The notes below the pieces were generated by a model. It was not told the origin of the DNA, made no database searches, and was given only the letters and a program-made list of their open reading frames with translations. The translations under genes and the position numbers were made by a program. A stretch of 5,381 bases of DNA from Fidelibacterota bacterium UBA1611 (lineage in GTDB: Bacteria; Fidelibacterota; Marinisomatia; Marinisomatales; UBA1611), in assembly GCA_002321855.1 (NCBI GenBank), contig DCMX01000087.1:1-5381 (forward strand), read 5' to 3'. Positions within the stretch are counted from its first letter, which is position 1. The number at the start of each line of letters is the position of its first letter. Shown one piece after another: positions 1-4,106 of the stretch.

Positions 1-136
1 GAATTATCTAGCACACGTTGAATCGGTTGCTCCTAAAGAAGGAGATATTGTGCGCATTGCTTCTGTCCGACCTATTAGTAAAAACAAGCGGTGGCAGGTC
101 AGTGAAATAATTCGCGAAGCAGTGATTATAGGTTAA
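1..136 (+). CDS. rpsQ: 30S ribosomal protein S17, C-terminal part (5' end outside window)
   Basis: Only the last 44 codons are present, read from base 2 to the TAA at 134-136. S17 is a primary binder of 16S rRNA in the 30S body, with an OB-type beta barrel. The visible part carries the family's C-terminal landmarks: YLAH, then GDIVRIASVRPISK and the NKRW tail motif, corresponding to the usual GDxVxIxExRPxSKxKxW. Two positions depart from the common consensus: HVES where HDE is usual, and SVRP where ETRP is usual. After NKRW the chain ends within 13 residues, which is normal for the family. L14 begins 4 bases after its stop, as expected for the rpsQ-rplN junction. The identification is firm despite truncation because both motif and position agree. 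Confidence 0.95.
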   Translation, partial: NYLAHVESVAPKEGDIVRIASVRPISKNKRWQVSEIIREAVIIG

Positions 137-140
137 AGTT

Positions 141-509
141 GTGATACAGCAAGAAACAAGATTAAAAGTTGCAGATAATTCGGGTGCTAAGGAAGTTTTA
201 TGTTTTAAAGTGCTCGGTGGTTCAAGAAGAAAATATGCATCTATTGGAGATCAAATTGTTGTTACAATAAAAAAAGCTATTCCAGGTGGTATGGTTGAAA
301 AAGGAGAAGTCCACCGAGCTGTGGTAGTACGTGTTCGTAAAGAAATAAATCGTAAAGATGGAAGTTGTATCCGTTTTGATGAAAACGCAGCTGTGTTGCT
401 TAACTCCCAGGGTGAGCCTCGAGGTACGAGAATTTTTGGTCCTGTAGCACGTGAATTACGTAAAACTGGTTATATGCGCATTATATCAATGGCTCCAGAG
501 GTTCTTTAG
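141..509 (+). CDS. rplN: 50S ribosomal protein L14
   Basis: L14 binds 23S rRNA and forms part of the intersubunit surface, contacting 16S rRNA and L19. At 122 residues it is exactly the usual bacterial length. It opens with the invariant MIQQET and ADNSGAK, so the GTG at 141 is the true start although only a weak AGG (130-132) precedes it. Residues 61-87 fit the L14 family signature: AVVVRVRKE, then DG, F, N and AVLL at the expected spacing. The C-terminus is also canonical, with GTRIFGPVARELR (residues 95-107) and a final APEVL. It starts 4 bases after rpsQ, and its stop is one base before rplX. Nothing is broken or unusual apart from the GTG start. Confidence 0.98.
   Translation: MIQQETRLKVADNSGAKEVLCFKVLGGSRRKYASIGDQIVVTIKKAIPGGMVEKGEVHRAVVVRVRKEINRKDGSCIRFDENAAVLLNSQGEPRGTRIFGPVARELRKTGYMRIISMAPEVL
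497..501 (+). promoter_or_regulatory. Ribosome binding site for rplX
   Basis: AGAGG lies 9 bases before the ATG at 511, inside the end of rplN. It supports starting L24 at 511 rather than at the in-frame ATG at 451, which would add 20 residues lying over the rplN coding sequence with no L24 similarity. Confidence 0.7.
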
Positions 510-510
510 T

Positions 511-819
511 ATGTTTATTAAGAAAGGAATGACTGTTCGAGTAATAAATGGCAACCATAAAGGTATGGAAGGTAAAATATTGCGAGTATTTCCAAAAAAG
601 GAACGTGTGATTATAGAAGGAATTAATTTTATAAAGAAAGCAATTAGACCATCACAGGAAAATCCTACCGGTGGGATGGTTGAAAAAGAAGCCACATTGC
701 ATATTTCTAACATTATGGCTATTCATGGAAATGTAGCTACCCGGATTGGTTATAAATTTATGGAAGATGGCACTAAGGTTCGTATATCGAGAAAAACCAA
801 TGAGGAAGTTGATAGCTAA
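511..819 (+). CDS. rplX: 50S ribosomal protein L24
   Basis: L24 is an early assembly protein that binds near the 5' end of 23S rRNA and helps start folding of the large subunit; in the mature ribosome it sits near the peptide exit tunnel. The 102-residue product is normal in length. Residues 3-35 form the KOW domain (IKKGMTVRVINGNHKG, then GKILRVFPKKERVIIEG). The conserved middle follows: IRPSQENPTGGMVEKE (residues 45-60) and HISN (64-67). The C-terminal part has the common RIGYKF...DGTKVRISRKT wording. The start at 511 was chosen because it gives the canonical N-terminus and has a good ribosome binding site; the longer reading from 451 overlaps rplN and adds unrelated residues. It is one base downstream of rplN and 10 bases upstream of rplE. 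Confidence 0.97.
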   Translation: MFIKKGMTVRVINGNHKGMEGKILRVFPKKERVIIEGINFIKKAIRPSQENPTGGMVEKEATLHISNIMAIHGNVATRIGYKFMEDGTKVRISRKTNEEVDS

Positions 820-823
820 GGAT
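818..823 (+). promoter_or_regulatory. Ribosome binding site for rplE
   Basis: AAGGAT, overlapping the rplX stop codon, ends 6 bases before the ATG at 830. It decides the rplE start: the in-frame ATG at 746 lies deep in rplX, and the next in-frame ATG at 839 would be 15 bases away. Confidence 0.75.
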
Positions 824-829
824 GATAAT

Positions 830-1462
830 ATGAATAAAATGATATTAAATGATCAAAAAAATACTAAAAATTCTTTGGCAGGTCATTATAAACCTAATTT
901 GTTGAAACTATATTTTGAAGACATTCAATCTATATTAATGAAAAAATTTGGATATAAGAATTTAATGGAGATTCCGAAATTACTTTCAATAACTCTGAAT
1001 ATGGGTATAGGAGATGCAAAGGTAAATGCAAAAAGTCTGGAAAGTGCGGTGTACGAATTAACGCAAATTTCAGGCCAAAAACCTGTTGTAACAAAGGCAA
1101 AAAAGGATATCTCTAATTTTAAAATACGCAAAGGTTTTCCAGTTGGCTGCAAAGTGACTTTACGTTCAGGTAGAATGTACGAATTTTTGGAAAGAATGAT
1201 TGCTGTTGCGCTTCCTCGTTCTAGAGATTTCCGAGGTCTTTCTTTTAAATCATTTGATGGTAGAGGTAATTATAATTTTGGGATTAGCGAACAGATTATT
1301 TTCACCGAAATTAATTATGATAAGATTGAAGCGATCAGAGGTCTTAACATTACTTTGGTAACATCAGCTGATACAGACGATGAAGCATATTGGTTATTAA
1401 AAGAGATAGGACTTCCGTTGAGAGATAAACCATCGAAAATTGAAATAAATGAGGCTGCGTGA
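830..1462 (+). CDS. rplE: 50S ribosomal protein L5, with extended N- and C-termini
   Basis: L5 sits in the central protuberance, binds 5S rRNA together with L18 and contacts the P-site tRNA region. From the ATG at 830, backed by AAGGAT, the product has 210 residues against about 180 for typical bacterial L5. The core is fully conserved: LMKKFGYKNLMEIPKL (36-51), LNMGIGDA (56-63), SGQKPVVTKAKK (81-92), FKIRKGFPVGCKVTLR (97-112), RDFRGL and KSFDGRGNY (132-148), EQIIF and EINYDKI (154-166), and RGLNIT (170-175). Aligned by eye to E. coli L5, about 20 extra polar residues precede the core and about 11 follow the usual PLR end. The stop TGA overlaps the rpsN ATG by one base. The extension could shrink slightly if translation started at the ATG at 839, but not to the standard length, because the next ATG lies within the core. 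Confidence 0.96.
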   Translation: MNKMILNDQKNTKNSLAGHYKPNLLKLYFEDIQSILMKKFGYKNLMEIPKLLSITLNMGIGDAKVNAKSLESAVYELTQISGQKPVVTKAKKDISNFKIRKGFPVGCKVTLRSGRMYEFLERMIAVALPRSRDFRGLSFKSFDGRGNYNFGISEQIIFTEINYDKIEAIRGLNITLVTSADTDDEAYWLLKEIGLPLRDKPSKIEINEAA

Positions 1463-1647
1463 TGGCCAAGAAATCAAAAATTCATAAAGCAAAACGTAAA
1501 GCGAAGTTTTCTACGAGGGAAAAAAATCGTTGTTTTAAATGTGGACGTCCACATGGTTATTTGCGTCGCTTTGGTCTTTGTCGTATATGTTTCCGTGAAA
1601 TGGCACTAAAGGGGGAAATCCCTGGAGTGACCAAAGCGAGTTGGTGA
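1462..1647 (+). CDS. rpsN: 30S ribosomal protein S14, zinc-binding type (type Z)
   Basis: S14 binds 16S rRNA in the 30S head near S3, S10 and S19. This is the short form of 61 residues that carries a zinc ribbon: CFKC at residues 24-27 and CRIC at 40-43 supply the four cysteines with the usual 12-residue spacer. The N-terminus (MAKKS, KAKRKAKF) and the C-terminal FREMALKGEIPGVTKASW are canonical. The ATG at 1462 overlaps the rplE stop (TGATG), implying translational coupling. A GTG three bases upstream could add one methionine, but MAKKS is the conserved start. The longer zinc-free S14, of about 89-101 residues, is used by proteobacteria and Bacteroidota, so the form seen here is a modest taxonomic clue. 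Depending on the genome, a zinc-free paralogue may exist elsewhere; nothing in this window shows that. Confidence 0.98.
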   Translation: MAKKSKIHKAKRKAKFSTREKNRCFKCGRPHGYLRRFGLCRICFREMALKGEIPGVTKASW

Positions 1648-1654
1648 GGGGGAG
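1646..1654 (+). promoter_or_regulatory. Ribosome binding site for rpsH
   Basis: The purine run GAGGGGGAG spans the end of rpsN and the 10-base gap. Its GAGG (1646-1649) is 8 bases before the ATG at 1658, and its GGAG (1651-1654) is 9 bases before the in-frame ATG at 1664. The site therefore serves either start well and does not decide between them. Confidence 0.7.
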
Positions 1655-1657
1655 TTT

Positions 1658-2056
1658 ATGACTATGACTGACCCTATTGCTGATTATTTGACTCGAATTC
1701 GTAATGGACTTGCATCGGATAAACGTTGGGTGGATGTACCTAGCTCAAAAATGAAAAAGCGTATTTCTTTGATATTAAAGGAAGAAAATTATATAGAGGA
1801 TTATTTCTTTATCTCAGATGAGAATAGAGAAACGATTCGAATATTTCTCAAATATGATTACCATAGGAATCCAGTTATAGAAAATATTAAACGAATTAGT
1901 CGTCCTGGTAAACGAATTTATATAGGTGCAGGGAAGGCTCCGCGTGTCCTTGATGGTCTTGGAGTCTCAATTTTATCCACTTCTAAGGGTGTAATGACCA
2001 ATAAAACAGCAAATAAATTAAATGTGGGTGGAGAACTGATTTGTGAGGTTTATTAA
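1658..2056 (+). CDS. rpsH: 30S ribosomal protein S8
   Basis: S8 is a primary binder of the central domain of 16S rRNA and nucleates 30S body assembly; in E. coli it also represses translation of this operon. The product has 132 residues, the usual length. The N-terminus reads MTMTDPIADYLTRIRNG, near-identical to the family consensus. KAPRVLDGLGVSILSTSKG (residues 93-111) and LNVGGELICEVY (121-132) make up the conserved C-terminal RNA-binding domain, with the STSKG core at 107-111. The start is uncertain by two codons: ATG at 1658 gives MTMTD and ATG at 1664 gives MTD, and both forms exist in bacteria. It lies 10 bases after rpsN and directly abuts rplF. Confidence 0.97.
   Translation: MTMTDPIADYLTRIRNGLASDKRWVDVPSSKMKKRISLILKEENYIEDYFFISDENRETIRIFLKYDYHRNPVIENIKRISRPGKRIYIGAGKAPRVLDGLGVSILSTSKGVMTNKTANKLNVGGELICEVY
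2045..2048 (+). promoter_or_regulatory. Ribosome binding site for rplF
   Basis: GAGG inside the last codons of rpsH lies 8 bases before the GTG at 2057. It supports the GTG as the real start of L6, whose canonical MSRIGK N-terminus begins at that codon. Confidence 0.6.
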
Positions 2057-2593
2057 GTGTCTAGAATAGGAAAAAATCCGGTGCTTATACCTGAGGGTGT
2101 GAAAATCAAGATCACAGGGAATAATATTAACGTTGAAGGGCCAAAGGGTGTTCAAGAGTGGGATAGTCATCCGGAGATTGATATTTCAGAAGTTGATGGT
2201 GAATTGCATGTTGAAAGACCATCTGATAGTATTAGCCATAAATCGCTTCATGGGACGACAAGACAAATTATCAATAATATGGTCTTGGGTGTTTCTGATG
2301 GTTTTGTGAAGGAATTGGAGGTTATTGGTATTGGGTACCAAGCATTGGTCAAAGATAACCGTTTAAAATTGCAGGTTGGTTACTCTCATGATATATATTT
2401 TGATGTACCTGAAGGTATTATTATTAAGTCTGATCGTTCCTCCATTAGGATCGAAGGGATAGATAAACAATTGGTAGGTGCCGTGGCGGCAAAGATTCGT
2501 TCTTTCCGAAAACCAGAGCCATATAAGGGAAAGGGAATCAGATATAAAGATGAATATGTTCGATCCAAGCAGGGCAAAACCGTTGGTGAGTAA
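2057..2593 (+). CDS. rplF: 50S ribosomal protein L6
   Basis: L6 binds 23S rRNA domain VI near the sarcin-ricin loop and the base of the L7/L12 stalk, close to where translation factors dock. The 178-residue product is of standard length and has two L6 alpha-beta domains in tandem. The first spans about residues 8-82, with MSRIGKNPVLIPEGVKI at the start, VEGPKG at 26-31 and LHGTTRQIINNMVLGVSDGF around 64-83. The second spans about 84-178, with GIGYQA at 91-96, VGYSH at 107-111, GIDKQLVGAVAAKIRSFRKP at 134-153 and the family signature PEPYKGKGIRY at 153-163. The start is GTG, immediately after the rpsH TAA with no spacer and with GAGG upstream, so translation is probably coupled to rpsH. rplR begins 3 bases after the stop. 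Confidence 0.98.
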   Translation: MSRIGKNPVLIPEGVKIKITGNNINVEGPKGVQEWDSHPEIDISEVDGELHVERPSDSISHKSLHGTTRQIINNMVLGVSDGFVKELEVIGIGYQALVKDNRLKLQVGYSHDIYFDVPEGIIIKSDRSSIRIEGIDKQLVGAVAAKIRSFRKPEPYKGKGIRYKDEYVRSKQGKTVGE

Positions 2594-2596
2594 TCT

Positions 2597-2968
2597 ATGA
2601 GTCAGTTTACGAAACAATTAAGACGTAATGAACGTCGTCGCAACCGGAGTAAAAAAACTTCAATGTACCATGCTTTGTATCCGCGATTGGTTGTCTATCG
2701 CAGTAATAACCATATCGAAGCACAGATTATAAATGACTTTGAACGCAAGACATTAGTGTCGGGGTCATCGAGGGATAAAGAAATACGGGATAAAATAAAA
2801 AAGAAAGTAAATAAAACTGAAGTTAGTCGGTTAGTAGGAGAAAATTTAGCTAAAAAAGCGAAAGAAAAGAAAATATCGCAGGTAATATTTGATCGTAACG
2901 GATATCCATACCATGGTCGCATCAAGGCGTTTGCCGATGGGGTCCGCGATGGTGGATTGAAAATTTAA
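2597..2968 (+). CDS. rplR: 50S ribosomal protein L18
   Basis: L18 binds 5S rRNA and, with L5, attaches it to the large subunit in the central protuberance. At 123 residues it has a typical length. The first 25 residues form the strongly basic tail that contacts 5S rRNA (RRNERRRNRSKK). The folded domain follows: YPRLVVYRSNNHIEAQII at 28-45, TLVSGSS at 52-58, GENLAKKAKEKKISQVIFDR at 81-100, and the conserved YHGRIKAFADGVRDGGLKI at 105-123. The ATG at 2597 sits 6 bases after GGTGAG (2585-2590), which lies in the end of rplF. The middle segment of residues 60-75 is unusually lysine-rich (DKIKKKVNK) but aligns with a variable region. rpsE follows after 12 bases, the widest gap in the window. Confidence 0.97.
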   Translation: MSQFTKQLRRNERRRNRSKKTSMYHALYPRLVVYRSNNHIEAQIINDFERKTLVSGSSRDKEIRDKIKKKVNKTEVSRLVGENLAKKAKEKKISQVIFDRNGYPYHGRIKAFADGVRDGGLKI

Positions 2969-2972
2969 AAGG
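2967..2972 (+). promoter_or_regulatory. Ribosome binding site for rpsE
   Basis: AAAAGG, overlapping the rplR stop, ends 8 bases before the TTG at 2981. With no in-frame ATG or GTG nearby that keeps the S5 N-terminus, this site supports TTG as the initiation codon. Confidence 0.65.
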
Positions 2973-2980
2973 TAATTGAT

Positions 2981-3484
2981 TTGTCCGCTATAAACCCATC
3001 AGAACTTGATTTACAGGAAGAGACAGTAATTAAGATTAACCGGACTGCCAAGGTTACTTCCAGAGGAAAACGATTTCGTTTTTCGGCACTGGTAGCGATT
3101 GGAGATGCAAAAGGTCACATAGGTATTGGACTTGGAAAATCCAATGAAGTTATCTCAGCAATACAGAAGGGAAAAGACATTGCTAGAAGAAATATTGTAA
3201 AAATTCCAGTTATTAATGGGACGGTCCCACATAAGATTATTGGTAAACATGGAGCCAGCCGAGTTATGATAAAACCTGCCTCACCGGGAACAGGTATTAT
3301 TGCTGGAGGTGGTGTTAGAGCGGTTATGGAACAAGTTGGCATCCATAATGTATTGACAAAAAGATATGGTTCGAAAAATTCCAGCAATATGGTATTCGCA
3401 ACTTTGAATGGTCTTCTGAACTTAAAAGATGCAGTAGCGATTGCTAATAAACGTGGGATAAGGATTGGAGAAGTATTTAGCTAA
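2981..3484 (+). CDS. rpsE: 30S ribosomal protein S5
   Basis: S5 lies at the back of the 30S subunit, contacts S4 and S8, and contributes to decoding accuracy and mRNA entry. The product has 167 residues, the usual length. Residues 15-78 form the N-terminal double-stranded-RNA-binding-like domain (IKINRTAKV, FRFSALVAIGDAKGHIGIGLGKSNEV). The C-terminal domain carries GTVPHKIIGKHGASRVMIKP (80-99), ASPGTGIIAGGGVRAVMEQ (100-118), VGIHNVLTKRYGS (119-131) and ATLNGLLNL (140-148). The start is TTG with AAAAGG upstream; no in-frame ATG exists before the conserved domain. The loop that contacts helix 34 and spectinomycin reads SRGKR at residues 27-31, where KGGR is usual (see findings). The stop TAA overlaps the rpmD ATG by one base. 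Confidence 0.97.
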   Translation: MSAINPSELDLQEETVIKINRTAKVTSRGKRFRFSALVAIGDAKGHIGIGLGKSNEVISAIQKGKDIARRNIVKIPVINGTVPHKIIGKHGASRVMIKPASPGTGIIAGGGVRAVMEQVGIHNVLTKRYGSKNSSNMVFATLNGLLNLKDAVAIANKRGIRIGEVFS

Positions 3485-3672
3485 TGCCGCAAAATACAAT
3501 TCTTAAGATTACACAGGTTAAAAGTTCTATTGGGTATGCACCAAAAGCAAAAAGAACTATGATTGCATTAGGATTAAAAAGGATTCATCATTCTATCGAA
3601 AAACCTGATACACCTGAACTGAGAGGAATGCTTAGAGTGGTGGATCATTTAGTAAAAGTGGTAAAATTGTGA
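3484..3672 (+). CDS. rpmD: 50S ribosomal protein L30
   Basis: L30 is a small large-subunit protein that binds 23S rRNA at the subunit's solvent side. The 62-residue product is typical of the short bacterial form. It shows the family's two-strand, two-helix pattern: LKITQVKSSIG at residues 7-17, then TMIALGLKRIHHSI at 25-38, then DTPELRGMLRVVDHLVKV at 42-59. The LGL, H, TP.LRGM and HLV positions are the conserved ones. ATG at 3484 overlaps the rpsE stop (TAATG). GGAGAAG in the rpsE end (3467-3473) lies about 10 bases upstream, so initiation is probably coupled to rpsE translation. Some bacterial groups have lost rpmD; here it is intact and in its standard place between rpsE and rplO. Confidence 0.97.
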   Translation: MPQNTILKITQVKSSIGYAPKAKRTMIALGLKRIHHSIEKPDTPELRGMLRVVDHLVKVVKL

Positions 3673-4106
3673 GATTGGATTCCTTTAAGACTGTGCTTGG
3701 ATCCACCAAGAATCGTAAGCGCATAGGACGTGGCCATGGGTCTGGGCATGGTAAATCTGCCGGTCGAGGCGATAAAGGTGCAGGTCAGCGTTCAGGTAAC
3801 AAAACCCGTCCTTGGTTTGAAGGTGGGCAAATGCCCTTAGCACGTCGCCTTCCGCGTAGGGGGTTTACAAATATTTTTCGCAAAGAATATCAAATTATAA
3901 ATTTAGAAGATCTTGCAAGATTAAACGTGGATATCATCACCCCTTTTGTATTGTTTGATAATGGAGTTATTCGTTCTGCCTATAAGCCTGTGAAAGTACT
4001 GGGTAATGGTAAGTTAAATACCAAAATAGATATCACGGCAAGCGCTTTCAGCACTTCAGCAAAAGTAAAAATCGAAAAATTAGGTGGGACAGCTATTGTA
4101 CAATGA
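3669..4106 (+). CDS. rplO: 50S ribosomal protein L15
   Basis: L15 binds 23S rRNA and acts in the later steps of large-subunit assembly; its long basic N-terminal arm runs into the rRNA core. The product has 145 residues, the normal length. The arm is glycine- and arginine-rich (KRIGRGHGSGHGKSAGRG, residues 17-34, then KGAGQRSG) and is followed by the invariant FEGGQMPLARRLPRRGF at 50-66. The C-terminal globular part contains KVLGNGKL (109-116) and AFSTSAKVKIEKLGG (126-140), which fit the L15 signature. The start is the GTG at 3669 in a GTGA overlap with the rpmD stop; no strong Shine-Dalgarno is visible, so re-initiation after rpmD is the likely mode. A TTG two codons later is the only close alternative and would lose the MRLDSF start. 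Confidence 0.97.
   Translation: MRLDSFKTVLGSTKNRKRIGRGHGSGHGKSAGRGDKGAGQRSGNKTRPWFEGGQMPLARRLPRRGFTNIFRKEYQIINLEDLARLNVDIITPFVLFDNGVIRSAYKPVKVLGNGKLNTKIDITASAFSTSAKVKIEKLGGTAIVQ

Noticed and set aside
451..510. In-frame 20-codon extension upstream of L24
   Set aside because: It overlaps rplN coding sequence and has no L24 similarity; the ATG at 511 has a good ribosome binding site and gives the canonical N-terminus.
746..829. In-frame 28-codon extension upstream of L5
   Set aside because: It lies over the conserved end of rplX in another frame, and the AAGGAT at 818-823 points to the ATG at 830.
780..860. Possible S8 operator at the rplX/rplE junction
   Set aside because: This is where E. 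coli has its S8 repressor site, but the junction here is AT-rich and I saw no stable hairpin with an S8-like bulged internal loop; an RNA covariance search would be needed to revive it.
3115..3387. A 90-codon minus-strand open frame opposite rpsE
   Set aside because: It is a shadow of the highly conserved S5 gene, with no start signal or recognisable product; the same applies to the minus-strand frames opposite rplX, rplE, rplF and rplR.
3353..3390. TTGACA resembling a -35 promoter element inside rpsE
   Set aside because: It encodes conserved S5 residues (VLTK), and no -10-like hexamer lies at 16-18 bases; the nearest AT-rich candidate is about 26 bases away.
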